NCBI GenBank assembly: GCA_016758905.1
Contig: JAEPQZ010000019.1
Location: 397,462-461,461 of the forward strand
DNA from: Umbelopsis isabellina
Lineage: Eukaryota > Mucoromycota > Umbelopsidomycetes > Umbelopsidales > Umbelopsidaceae
Length of the DNA stretch: 64,000 nucleotides
Direction: 5' to 3'
Below the pieces are notes generated by a model. The model made no database searches, was not told where the DNA came from, and saw nothing but the letters and a program-made list of their open reading frames with translations. The translations under genes and the position numbers were made by a program. Shown here piece after piece: positions 11,712 through 23,475 of the stretch (positions are counted from its first letter, which is position 1; each line of letters starts with the position of its first letter).

Positions 11712-13062
11712 CTACCAGTAGAAAAGCCATATTGCAATTATTACTACAAGTACTGAAGATCAACGAGATTAGCAAAAGTATACAAAGCGTTTTAATTGTC
11801 TCGAGAGCAAACTTACATGCTATCCAGGTACGGAACTGCTTCCAAATGTCTGAATTCCTAGTAGCCATTTTAATCACATCTACTCGAACTTGCATAGTTG
11901 TCAGCCAGCTGCCATAACGCGACATTTTTTGCTCACGGCGATTTATGGCTTGAGTAATAGCAGTTAGTTGGCGAAATAAAGAATAGCATTCATTTTTACA
12001 AGTCTCCAATCTATCTTTTGATGATATAAGTTGGTTTGCACGATCAATCTTTTCTTCCAAGCTAGGAAGTGAGCTATCCAAGGATTCCAATTCCTTTGTG
12101 TATTTAGATATCTCACGCAAATCCGTTCCTAGTCTTTGCTCTATTGCTTCTAAAATCGCTTTCTGTGCTTGTATGTGCGCCTGTGCATCATTAATTAATA
12201 TTTCCAAATGCACCGAAGCATCCTCTTCACAAGTTGGCTCCAGAAGTTCAGCAGTGCGTTGACATAACTGCATTTCAAAGCGGACTCGGTTATATAATTC
12301 AGTTTTATCCTCCATGTTCCTCAGCTGGAAATTGTATGTCCGACCGTCATGCTCGGTTTGAATACGAGTGTGAGCCATGGCATTACTCTCAATCACCAAT
12401 ATCCCTATTGGTGACCAGACGGATGAACCCATCTTGTCCAGCCCACCAAGCACCTTTCGGACGCGTTGCAGCTTTTGTCCCAAGACTGCGGGATGATCGC
12501 CTTCGGAGCTATAGAAAGAGTATATAGGGTCCGTCTTGTAAGCTTCTTCAGATAATTCTAACGGATAGGGAACCATAAGGAGTTGCCCCGTATGACCAAT
12601 GCGTAAAAACACTATTCGATTAGGCTCGTCCAAATTTGGTATCTGCATGCAAACAAAAGTTTTTTCTTTGTAGGCAAATGTAGGTTTTTCTTTGAAGGCC
12701 ACGCTGCTAACGGATGCTTTGTTTTTTCGATGCCGCCAAGTGGATCTGTCATGGCGCAGGCTTCGTTGATAAGCGTGCTCAGGGCTCATGCCAGCCGCGT
12801 AGATCATCGAGTCAGATTTGGCACTGAAGGCTTTTGTACCACTTTGAATTGCCATTTTCAATTTTCTACCAGGCGATAGTTTTCTGAATGATCCAAGTGA
12901 AGTTGCATTGTGGGCATTCTTGGGTTGAGTGTCTATAGATAAGTGTGCTCTTGAACCATGAGAGGATGATGGTAATTGGACCCGCTGTAGGCGAGCCGAA
13001 CTAGGATGTACGCTCATTGCAATGTTTTGGCAATTGACCAAACCCTTGGGTAGAGATGTCAC
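11712..13062 (-). CDS. Tail-anchored coiled-coil protein of unknown function, 428 aa
   Basis: I do not recognise this protein. Exon 1 is 11817-13062. A 64-nt intron (11753-11816) has a perfect GTAAGT donor, a CTAATC branch-like site and a TTCAG acceptor. Exon 2 is 11712-11752. The exons sum to 428 aa. Splicing changes the end of the protein to a short pure hydrophobic helix (ALLVVIIAIWLFYW) right before the stop, the layout of a tail-anchored membrane protein. The N-terminal 110 residues are Ser/basic-rich. A beta-rich middle follows (about 130-260, including ILVIESNAMAHTRIQTEHDG, possibly PH-like). Residues about 270-400 form heptad-like coiled coil (LGTDLREISKYTKELESL). This could be a SNARE-like or membrane-tether protein, but no canonical zero-layer was confirmed. 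Confidence 0.75.
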
Positions 13063-13226
13063 AAACTGGCCGTAGCATAAGAAAATTTTTGATCTCCACC
13101 AGGCAATTAACTGTTAATGTAACCCAAAATTATATGGTGTCGAAGCTCGTGTTTCACAATTAAAACAGTTGGATCCTTTCTCAACTCGTGTGGTCGGTTA
13201 TCTTTCTACTCCATTCCTTTCTACAG

Positions 13227-16200
13227 ATGCTTCCAAATTCGAGGATCTTGCCCTCATCTTCACCGCCTCAAATATCATGGTCGGCAAGACCCACAACAGT
13301 TAACTCGATGACTCCGATATCTCCACCGAAAGATTTGACACCGTCCCATTCATCCCCAACCATATCGAAGATGCCACAACACACTAGGCAAGAAGTGAAC
13401 CCACTCTATACTCATCATCAAACTGGCTTGTGGAGCCCAGCACCACCAAATCTAGGAGCCAGCGATCTGCAAAAATCTATTGGAGGGACCAAAAAGGTAC
13501 ATAAATTTCGGTTTTAATGAAATGATATGGAAAAAATTGAAGATGGTCAGCTAATGTAATCTCCTATTGAAAAAGAGTACAGTACGTAAGGGATGGGAGT
13601 GGATACGAAGAAAACCAAATGAGCCTCCTCAATCGATAAGCTCACCGGCTTCAGTATCCGTTCAATCGATATCTAGGAGCGACACCACACATGGCAATGT
13701 GAAGTCGCAAATGGTATCAAGACCATCTCCTATGGCATCCAGCAATTCTGACTACTGCCTTGACAGAGAGAGAAGACTAAATAATTCCATAGGCGTCCAT
13801 CCAGCTAATACGGGGTCACATGCTCCAACAATCGACTCACGACCAAGAATACCAAAATCTAAAAGCGATTACCAAATCCGTCCGCCTGTACGATCATCAA
13901 GTTTGAGACGGAAGAAATCGTCTAGTGAAAAGTCGGTTGAATATGACAAGAGAAAATCAGATGGCACTATGTCCATATACAACACATTTGGATCAGAGGA
14001 TATTCAGGCCATTGTGGACGTAGCTCCCCCTGTTAATGTGCGAGCTACTAATTCAGGCATTAATCGTCCAGCGACTGAACACAAGAGTGGTGGCGTCCGT
14101 GAGACACATGTGCTAAGTAAGGCTGCCTTGGAGGACTTACAGGGCCCAGAGACTAGTAATTCTGATGCTGCATCTTGGATTGCAGATCAATTTCAACACA
14201 TTAACCCAGCTCTGCTCTCCCAATCTCAACCTCAGTTTGACTCATCTCAGATACCCAACAGTACGGATGCTCGAAGGTCAACGCAGTCAAACAATACTGT
14301 GACCACCGCTGAGTACGAGTCAGCCGAAGATATTTCATCTGATTCTGATTTGGATAGTGACGATTTTGTAGATGCCCTATCACCTGAAGAGGCGGAAAGA
14401 GCGAAAGCGGAAGCCAAGCTATCCAAAAGACTTAGTGGTCATAATTTTGGTAGTGCCGGAGGTCTTGTTCTGAACATCCTTGATGAACCAGTCAAACGGA
14501 CCAGTTTTGATCATAACAACCCAACACCCGAAAGTTTGGTCAAAGCTATGCTAGAATGGAAACGATCGAGTGTGGATGGCAAAAGGATTAGTCCACAAAG
14601 TTTACAAGGGTTAAGAACATCCTTAATACGTGACATGCATAACCATGAACATAATGACAAGATTAACACAAAGGAGAAGAAACTGCCATCCAGGCTACAA
14701 AGTGTACCAGATATTAAGCTGTCACCATCAAGTGCTCCATCCACGCCAATAGAGATGAAGTTATTTGTTGATAACTTTACCAATAGTTTTGATTCGATGA
14801 TGTCCGAAACCGAATCATTCCATTTATCAGATTTGAATGATCCTCGCCAACTTTCGACGCCACAACTTTCTATCACCCGTGTTGCTCAAGACACAAATGA
14901 GGATGATAACGATGATGATGGCGGTGATGAAGCTGTTCGGGCAGCGAATGCCTTATGGGATGAAGATGAATCGTTCGTGGAAAAGGAATCTATGACAGAA
15001 TGGCTTGGACAAAGGTGAATGATTGCTCACAACGTTGGACGATTATTATTGAGCTTTACTGACTTTCTTTTGTTTCTAGCAAGAGTTTAAATGCCAGAGC
15101 ATTACATCTATACATGCAAAATTTTGACTTTTCTCGTATGAGACTTGACTCTGCATTCAGGTACTTGTCAGATGCTTTGTATGTTAATAATACAAACTCT
15201 CTAACGTATACAACAAACTTTATTAGAAAATTATGTAGCAAACTGTTCCTCAGAGCTGAGGCACAAGTAATAGACAGGGTGCTGGAAATATTTGCTAGGC
15301 GTTACTGGTCGTGTAACTCGGAGAGCCTATTTGGGAGCTCAGGTACAATTTGAAGATCATTTATATACTGGGTAACAGAAGGGTTGGCGCCATGGCTAAA
15401 AAGGGTTTATATTAGACGTTGTTTACGCGGTGGTTTATTCGCTATTGCTGCTCAATACCGATCTACATGTGGCTCAAGGGAGTCATACTCGTATGACACG
15501 CTCAGCCTTTGTTAGGAACACCATGATGACTGTTCGTGATACGCGACCACCTGTGCAGCAAGATGGTCGAGCTATTCATCAAACAAAAGTTTGGGAGGAT
15601 CATATGGAAACCATGCTTCGTGACATGTATACGTCAGTCAAAGCCAACCAGATTCTACAGCCTATCCAGCCTGGTGCTCGAAAAAATGGCTATCTTAAAC
15701 GCCGTATGGGCTCCATTCGCAAATCAATGCGAAGTAGTATGCTGTTCAATTCTAATCCTGAACTGAAGGATCAGGTACGTAGCAACATTGGTTAATTAGA
15801 TGATTTGACGGGCCACATAACCTTGCTCCCGTTCATAGGTAGGAGAAGAGTCGCAAACTGACTCTGTTGCGCATGCTACAAATGCTACAACTGTTGCACA
15901 CACCGCACCTGTTGCACATGTTCCATCAATCCCTGCTATTGAGGTAGATGAGCCAGTCAACGAGACTTCTAATATTTCTATGAGTGCTAGCTCAACAACA
16001 GCCACACTTCCTAGTGTGACAAGAACAAGTGACGATGACTCTATTGATGAGGCATCTCCCTCATCACAAGCTGACACTCGCTATTGCAAAAACGGTTTTG
16101 TGATTAGGAAACATCTTTTGGAAAGCGCCGAAACTAAAGCAAGACATCGTAATTGGTCTGAATACTACCTCAATATAGAAAAAGGCCACATTTGCACTTA

Positions 16201-17174
16201 CTATGTAACTGGAGTATCTTTAAGTGATAATGTCAACCGTAGAAGCGTGTTCCGTTTAAGCGGCATTAACGGTGTTCCCAACGGCAATCACAGTTCTGTC
16301 GCACTATCAAGTGAACTTGCACCAACATCTAACATTGGCAGTAGTTGGAGGGTAGGTATAGCAGCCTACTTCATCTTGAATTTGAATACAGTACTAACCA
16401 CAAAATTATAGGCAACTTCCCAAATTGCTGACAAGATCTCCCTGCTACATGCGCTAGCCAATGCCTTGCCTGCACCTGGATACAACCGTCAGAGACCATA
16501 TGTGTTTGCTCTTCAGTTACCTAACGGTGGCGTCAATCTATTTCAAGTCAATTCGACTGAAGAGGCCCATGCTTGGGTTGACTGCTGTAATTACTGGGCA
16601 GCTCGCCAAAGTAATGTATCTCTTGCTCAGGGAGTCATCAATATGGAATATGGCTGGAGTGAACGAGCTTTGGAAGAAGATATTTCCAATGAATCTATCA
16701 ATTTGTATGACTGGAGCCCTCCAACACCGTCAATGACGGCCAGTCACTTGGATGAGTTTAGCCAGCTGAATCAGCTTCGCAAACATTTAGACGAGCTCAA
16801 TGATGAGATGGATGAGCATTGTACATTAGATAAGAAAATTGAAAGCAAAGTACGTTGGGTGCTTTTATATCGCGGCTATGATTGCTTTATACTAATCGAC
16901 ACTTTTGTAGTTTGCCAGCCGAAAAAATCTTCAGACCAAAGCCCTTAATAACTGGCACCACAAGTTGAATTATTTACGGCGAGAAATTATCAAGTATGAT
17001 AGTTACTGTAACATATTAACAGAATCGATGGTGAAACAAGACAAACGGCGACGAGAAATATTCTCGGCCACAATGAAGTCGACACCACCGCTCAAGATTG
17101 AAGAAAGCAAATTTGATCTAATCAAAGAACTCCAAGACGAACTCTTGCTTGTTAGCGAGAACAAATGGTTTTAA
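13227..17174 (+). CDS. Sec7-domain ARF guanine nucleotide exchange factor with PH domain
   Basis: Activates ARF-family GTPases on membranes. It has the layout of the fungal Syt1 / animal EFA6 class. The first ATG in the opening frame is at 13227. The first intron starts at 13497 (GTACAT), and its acceptor, near 13575, is weak (purine-rich). Exon 2 runs to about 15016 and encodes a long disordered Ser-rich region. The Sec7 domain follows over exons about 15080-15780, with RAEAQVIDRVLEIFARRYW (the catalytic Glu is kept and the usual preceding Gly is Ala) and DVVYAVVYSLLLLNTDLH across a splice site. A PH domain lies at about 16080-16610 (KNGFVIRKHLL through EEAHAWVDCCNYWAARQ). A coiled-coil end runs to the stop at 17174. 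Total length was not summed. Confidence 0.88.
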
Positions 17175-17361
17175 ATCATCATAACCTACTCGATACCAGT
17201 ATAAATAACACACATAGATAAATGTACTACCAAATTCACTATAGTTAATAATCTCCTGCTTTCCATCACAAAATATACTAGTTGATCAAAAATTCGTATT
17301 GAAATGTTGAAAAAGCAGCGTTACTCTTTACGTTTTTATTATTTTTGTTGCGAAAAAGAAA

Positions 17362-17781
17362 TTAAGCAGAGGTGGCAGGGGCGGTCTGCTTCTTAGCTTG
17401 GGAACCTTCGCGGAAACCGTTCTTGAAGCGACGGGAGACGTCCTTCAAGTGGCGCATGCGGCCGGTACCGGTGGTCTTTCTACGCTTAGCCTTGACAGAC
17501 CAGTTGACTAGACACAGAGAATTAGTTTTACAACGTCGATGGAAAGCTGTCAATTAGCAAATTCAATACTCACAAGAACGGATCTTGGCAGCGGGGTAAC
17601 CGCAAGAAGCACAGGTCTTCTTCTGGTTGTGGAAAGCACGGTTTCCGCAGCGTCTGCAGAGAGTGTGCGACTTGGTGTGACGCTTACCGAAGGAAGTGGT
17701 ACCCTTGGTCTAAAGAAGAAATAGTGTTTGGTGATTAGCACTTGTACAGTTCTTATGAAATTGGAGTGTGGCAACCGCCAT
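17362..17781 (-). CDS. RPL37: 60S ribosomal protein eL37
   Basis: Small zinc-binding protein of the large ribosomal subunit. Exon 2 (17574-17709) encodes [18 protein letters not shown] with the zinc ligands CRRC and CASC. Exon 3 (17362-17507) encodes the basic end with [20 protein letters not shown]. The intron between them (17508-17573) has GTGAGT and TAG ends. The start codon sits in a tiny first exon. The best candidate is ATG at 17779-17781, giving either ATG-GCG spliced at GTTGCC (95 aa, start M-A-T-K-G) or a non-canonical GC donor directly after ATG (94 aa). A start exon of one or two codons is common for this gene. The usual length is 88-97 aa. Confidence 0.93.
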
Positions 17782-18354
17782 GTCGAGGGATACTGAAGGC
17801 TGGCGAACTACTGGCGATAAGAAATATAAAGTTGCGTTTGGTACGATCGTTGACTGCTTTGACAAAATTTGCGCTTCATCACCAATGTGGCAATGTACCA
17901 ATTCTCAACATTTGAGTGATGTATAATGCCAAAGAAACAGAAAGTCGCCTAGCTGTTGAAACGCATGTATCCATCCATCATCCATCTATTGGATTCGCCA
18001 AACACTATGCTCAAGTACGGATGCTCACCATTTCTCAATAGATTGAAGGAAAAAAGAGGAAGATTATGTATTAGCCAGGTGGCCTTGATATTGAGCGACA
18101 TTTTGAGGCGGACTTCAAATATAACTTTGGGTGGCCCTACTTAAGCCGAGACGAGACATTTCATTTCAGTGACAATAACGCTAAAAGAGCTTTTTTAGAG
18201 ATTTCTTTTGTCAAAGTTTCTTTTTTAATGAATATACGATATGCGAAAGGGGGATTGAGGCACTAACAAAGCCTGCTTCTAATGCACATTTTTTTTTTCA
18301 GTGAGAAAGGAAAGGGAGATAAAGGAAAACGAACACACAAGTATTTGTCTAATT
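17782..18354. other. Intergenic, tandem minus-strand genes
   Basis: Upstream of eL37 and downstream of eIF2-alpha. It should contain the ribosomal-protein promoter; a TATATTT-like stretch occurs around 17825 on the minus strand. No gene was recognised. Confidence 0.45.
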
Positions 18355-19528
18355 TCACATATCATCGTCACTGGCAGCAACGGCATCACCTTCGTCTTCA
18401 TCACCGCTAACAAGTTCGTTCTCCTTTTCGGCCTTAGCCATAAGAGCAGCAAAGTCACGATCATCGTTTTCAGATACGAGTTGAGCATCCTTCTCGACCT
18501 TAAATCGTGACCACTTGAAACCTTCCAAGGTTTCCTTCATGACCTGAATGGCCTTCTCCATCACCTCAAATCCAAGTTGTTTATCCAAGGCATCGGCTGT
18601 AACAACATAGAAAGGTGCAGCAAGGTATGTGACTTTGATGGGAACTTCCTCTGTTGAGATGGCTTCACCAGCAGTGAGAGCGGCCTTAATAGCGTTGACA
18701 CCGTCCAAACCGGTACATCGCAAATCGAGTTGCGCGCGAATTTTGACGGGTTGTGGGGTCATACGACGCTTGATGTTACCGAGCAATTCTGCGCGTACTT
18801 CGTCTGACATTTGAATGCCTTCGAAAACATCATCTGGTTGACTACGAATACAGATGTTGAGAGACAAAAATCAAGAGAGCCCGATTCAGTAACAGGTCAA
18901 ACTTACATGATAGCCAACTTGAAAGCATCAAAAGCATGACCAAATTTTTTATACAAGGGCCATCCGATAGTCTCGTACAACTCCTTGAGGGCGATATCGT
19001 GCTTTTGGGCAACATGGGACAAGATTGAGTGAACAGCTTTGCTCTTGTTGAACTTTTCCTCGCATTTTGAGATTTCTTCTGGAGAGACACGACGCTTTGA
19101 CAAATCAATATAACCTAGGGGAATCAGAGTTTAGAAGATTAGTAGCCGATCCTCAAGCCCATTGTGGCAATTCACGCAAATCTGAGAACTACCTTTCTCT
19201 TCGTCGACTCTGAGAACAACAACAACCTCATTTCGGTTAACACGAATGAGCTTTTGCACTGAACGAATACGTCTTCTTGACAATTCTGAAAGCAAGATCA
19301 TTCCTTCTCTGTCATTGTACTCCAGCTATTGAAGCGATTGAGATGAAAAAAGAGCGATGGTTACAATTGGTGAATTCGGATCTCAATGCACAGCGATTTG
19401 TTTATTCTTCTTACAAGCTTGACGTAGGCTCCCATATCAGCAATCTGTCTGACGTTCACCATGACGAGATCGTCAACCTCTGGGAACTCCTTCTCGTACA
19501 TTCGACAGTTGAATTTATCGGTAGACAT
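18355..19528 (-). CDS. SUI2: Translation initiation factor eIF2 subunit alpha
   Basis: Subunit of the eIF2 GTPase complex that brings initiator tRNA to the 40S subunit, and the target of stress kinases. The start at 19528 reads [20 protein letters not shown]. The S1-fold continues over two further exons with [17 protein letters not shown], which holds the regulatory Ser (Ser51 in the usual numbering). The helical domain ([34 protein letters not shown]) is followed by the C-terminal alpha-beta domain and an acidic tail ([17 protein letters not shown]). Introns lie near 18848-18905, 19108-19195 and 19323-19420. The acidic end is standard for the family. Confidence 0.96.
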
Positions 19529-19851
19529 ATTTGATTATCTACTGTTGATGTAAAGGTCTAAGCTTTTTTTTTTTGTGAGTCACTTTGCTGTTTTGGTTCC
19601 AAGCCGCAGCCTTTGGTCCTAGTGGCGGGATCTCAAAATTTTCAGCAATGATAAAAAGCTGAAAAATCCCCTCAGTAAAATGTTTAAATATGCGTGTAAG
19701 AAATAACACGTACAAACTATTGAAGCTTACCAAGCTTTGTTAATAGAAAGGGGGGAAATTTAAAAAGAAAAAGTCAATAAAAATACTTCTATTGTAGTAA
19801 GATCTGTAGAGAGAGATCCACATCAGTGATTCACAAAAAATAAAAAACTGC
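19529..19851. promoter_or_regulatory. Divergent promoter, eIF2-alpha / MAPKK
   Basis: An intergenic stretch of about 320 bp separates two divergent genes and must carry both promoters. It includes homopolymer T and A tracts. No specific factor site can be named with confidence. Confidence 0.5.
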
Positions 19852-19908
19852 ATGGGGGCCATGTCCAAACGGAGTAGCTTGCTTGTTATCCATTTGCATG
19901 GCAAATGA
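19852..19908 (+). promoter_or_regulatory. Upstream ORF overlapping the MAPKK start (ATGA)
   Basis: An 18-codon open frame begins at ATG 19852, with a second in-frame ATG at 19861. Its TGA (19906-19908) overlaps the MAPKK start ATG (19905-19907) as ATGA. If the mRNA begins upstream of 19852, ribosomes must either skip this frame or terminate and reinitiate at the overlapping start. The transcription start is unknown, so the role is inferred. Confidence 0.5.
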
Positions 19909-21289
19909 GCAAACTTTCGCGAAAACCCGCTGCCTTGCGGCTCGCTCCTATTACGCTTAAAGCATCTGCTTCGGCAACTACATCAGGAAGCGATTCCTTG
20001 CAAGCTAGTCTCAGCTTGAAGCCTTCTCACTCGTTTGAATCCACGTGTTCGTGGAAAGAAGATATTGCTCGCATCACTCACGACAACTCTTCTGACCCAA
20101 GCCCCAATGACTCGACTGCATCAGCAACCGAGAACGGATCGACGCGCCAGTTTGGCGAGTTACAGCCTGAGGAGTTCGAAAACATCAAGAAACTCGGGGA
20201 AGGTGCGTCAGGCACCGTTATGAAGGTCTTGCATAAGCCGTCTAACGTGATAATGGCCAAGAAGGTACGTCTTGATATCTCCATTGGTACTTTGAAGCAT
20301 GTTACGAGCTTCTCACCATTCAATGTTTATGCCAACCTCACAGACAATCACGACTGATCCTGACCCGGACGTTCAGAGACAGATTTTGCGGGAGCTTTCC
20401 TTTTTGAAAACATGTCACTCCCCACAGATCGTATCTTTTTATGGTGCATTCTTAGACGATGGCGATACTTCCATTGCCATTTGTATGGAGTACTGTGAGG
20501 CAGGTAGTTTGGAGGACATCTACAAACGCGCCAAAGACCTGGGTGGCGTCATTGGAGAACCTGTATTAGCTAAAATTGCTGAATCAGTGCGTAACATTTT
20601 TTGTTTTGAATCCATGGTAGAGTACAAGCATCTCATGTTATTTCCTTTGTAGGTCTGTCTTGGATTGGTTTATCTTCACTCGAAACAAGTCATACACAGA
20701 GACATCAAGCCGTCTAACCTTTTGGTGAATAAGGCAGGCAACATTAAGCTTTGTGACTTGGGTGTTTCAGGAGAGCTGATCAATTCACTCGCGCAAACTT
20801 TCACTGGCACTAAATATTATATGGCGGTAGGTGAACTTACCAATGGCTATAGCAGTAAGTCTTTACCCAATTAATGTTTTGTTATAGCCTGAACGCATCA
20901 AAGGATCACAGTACTCGGTGCAGTCTGATATCTGGTCGCTGGGTCTCACTATCATTGAAGTTGCTCAAAATTGCCCTGCTCTACCTCCCCCCGGTCAACC
21001 TCATTTGTCCATCTTTGAACTATTGGATTTCATCGTTCGACAGCCAGTACCAACTGTCAGTAGCGACCGATCCGCAGAATGCAGTGACTTTGTTGCCACC
21101 TGGTAAGTTTGATGATGTGCTTGTCTCAATGCTTAGACTTGTTTGCTCATAAATCAATCTAGCTTGATAAAGGATCCAGCTGATAGACCTGGTCCTAAAA
21201 AGATGTTGGAGCATCCTTTCATTCAACAATGGCAAGGTGTGCAAGTTGATATTGCATCTTGGATCAAGGAAGTGTGGGGATGGCAGTAG
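19905..21289 (+). CDS. MAP kinase kinase (MEK, Mkk1/2-like)
   Basis: Dual-specificity kinase that phosphorylates a MAP kinase. Five exons were read: 19905-20264, 20344-20586, 20653-20826, 20888-21102 and 21163-21289. They sum exactly to 372 aa. The N-terminal 90 residues are Ser/Thr-rich. Kinase landmarks in order are [12 protein letters not shown] (P-loop), MAKK (ATP lysine), [12 protein letters not shown] (catalytic loop), DLG in place of DFG (usual for MEKs), and activation-loop sites within [17 protein letters not shown] (Ser and Thr four apart). [19 protein letters not shown] comes next. The activation loop and the PPPGQPHLS insert resemble cell-wall-integrity Mkk1/Mkk2, but pathway assignment is inference. 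An overlapping uORF precedes the start. Confidence 0.93.
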
Positions 21290-21584
21290 TTGTTACCCAT
21301 ACCGTCCATTAGTCAATATACCTCTTATCATATACCATACCAAATCATGCCCTCTGAGGCATAGCTGAGATTTATAGTTTATCCCCCCCTCTCCCGTTCA
21401 TCACACACATACGTCAAATTTTGATCATTATGCTTTTTTTTCACATTCATTATTTTGCATTCAAATAAAGTGGAAATCACAATTAAATAACATTGGCAAG
21501 TATGGACACTTCACTGTCAATGTTGCAGGCGGGAGGTATGATTAGCAAGATGAATAAGGTAGATCGAGGTGGAACCAGCCGAGA

Positions 21585-23475
21585 TCATGATAACCCAGAA
21601 TCCACCAAAGAATTATGTAAGATAGTCTCCTTCAGGGCAGCAAATACTTTCCTGTTAAGTGGGGTCAGATATACTCAAGATAGCGGTAATGACGTGGCTC
21701 AATGTACATGAAGATATGGACTTACTTTAGCTATTGATTACAAAGGTATGTAAAAGAAAAAATGGTTATATTAGTTTAAGTCAAATTGATTGAAACAGAT
21801 AAGTTCTGAGCTTTTCGTTTGGATGGCTGAAGGAGGTGTAAAAAAACTTACGCTAGAAGTATCCGTGGCTTGAGTTAAGCTTCGAAAAAAAAAATATATA
21901 TATATAACTATATTCAGTTTCGAATGATGATGGCTCTCCAATAAAGCTTATAACTTACTGTGGATAGATAGTAAGTTTCATTCTATTTGCCTGGTTGAAT
22001 CGCCATAAGATGTATCTTGCGCCTTTGGTAATGTCGTTACCACCTGTACGAAGCCATATTAGATACAGAGATATATAATAAAACCCTCCTTTTTCTCATG
22101 CAAAATTACCAGTATAGTCGGGAAAGTACCTTTCCAGTGGCACTTTTGCTAGTTTGATTTTGAAAAGATCAACCTTGTTTAAGAACAAGATGATAGATGA
22201 TCTGACAAACCACCGACTGTTGATGACGGACTCGAACAAGATTAGGCTCTCTAGCATACGATTCTGTTTACTTTCTTCTAATAAGACTTGGTCATATTCG
22301 CTTAATGCCACACAAAAGATTATGGACGTGACGGATTCGAAGCAATGAATCCATTTCTTGCGTTCTGAGCGTTGACCACCAACATCAAACATACTGAAAA
22401 AGGTAAGATGAATTACTGGTTTAATTCAGACACCAAAATGTGGCGACACTTACTGTATATTCAATTTGCCCATATTGAACCTCGTTTCTAAAATGCCAGT
22501 GGATTTTAAGCGAGCTCTCAAAACATCGGCCACAGTCGGTATATACTCCGGCATAGTTAATCGTCGAATCTCTGCCAGAAAACTAAGCAAAACAAAGCAT
22601 AGTTGGGTGAGTTAAAATATAATGTCATATTCAATACATATATAGTCATATTTGTAAAGTATAATACGTACTAAGGTGCCGAATCCATAATGTAAAATTC
22701 GCTTCCTCCACGGTCCATAACAGTTTGAATCACAGGATCATGCCATACACTCTCGATGCTGGTGATAATTTCTGGACTAAAGGTCATTTTAGGATCTGTG
22801 GGCATCAGATATTCCTTAATGACTTGAGCATGTTGCTAGATATAGATTAAATATAAATTCCCAACCAAAACACCAAAAATAAAAAAAATAAAAGTGAGTT
22901 TGCGTTAGTTGTGCTGACAACATCATTAAAAGAATCCCCACTCAACTCCCCTTCCCCTGTGTGCCCATTCTTGGTTATAGCTTCTCACCATTCCCATAGT
23001 TCCAAAAGCTTAATATGCTCATAAAATAGTTTCATTTTTGTGTACAGGTTCATTTTTGCCATCAAACACAATGTCTACCGTTTAAATAAAAAGCGTTCTT
23101 ACCTCATTATAAGGTATTTGAAATTGGACATCGACTATACCTATAGCTTTCACTAAATCTTTGGCTGATTCTATCAAATTCTTGAATACACAAAGTCGCC
23201 ATGATAGAAGCTCGTCTGTGGAATAGCCATCCTGGTGGATAATCTTCATTTGCTTGACGATAGTTGATTTTCCAGATTCACCACTTCCTGTACAAGAGTA
23301 AACACGTTAAGAGCAGGCAGATGTTATCAACACGTTAAATCTTTAAACCATCTTTACCTAGGAGCAACAGCTTAACTTCTTGCATCAGACGCTTATTATC
23401 CTCTTCCAACTGCTTGTCGATATCATGGCTTCGCTGTCGGTTTTCTCTCTCCTCTGCCGAAAGACATACACCCAT
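21585..23475 (-). CDS. Heterotrimeric G-protein alpha subunit
   Basis: GTP-switch subunit coupling membrane receptors to effectors. Nine exons were read: 23358-23475, 23103-23287, 22835-?22672 (that is 22672-22835), 22454-22582, 22110-22393, 21959-22043, 21852-21879, a 5-nt microexon 21726-21730, and 21585-21651. They sum exactly to 354 aa, the standard length. The protein starts MGVCLS (myristoylation and palmitoylation signal). It has GSGESGKST (P-loop), [18 protein letters not shown] (switch II), FLNKVDLF (NKxD) and LTQATDTSS (TCAT-like box), and ends with [10 protein letters not shown] then VDSGLS. The microexon (CTAAA) is flanked by a clean AG and GTAAGT, and without it the last two exons are out of frame. 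The class (Gi-like or other) was not decided. Confidence 0.95.

Noticed and set aside
21493-21711. 72-codon plus-strand frame
   Set aside because: It lies on the opposite strand over the last G-alpha exons, which are fixed by conserved protein sequence.
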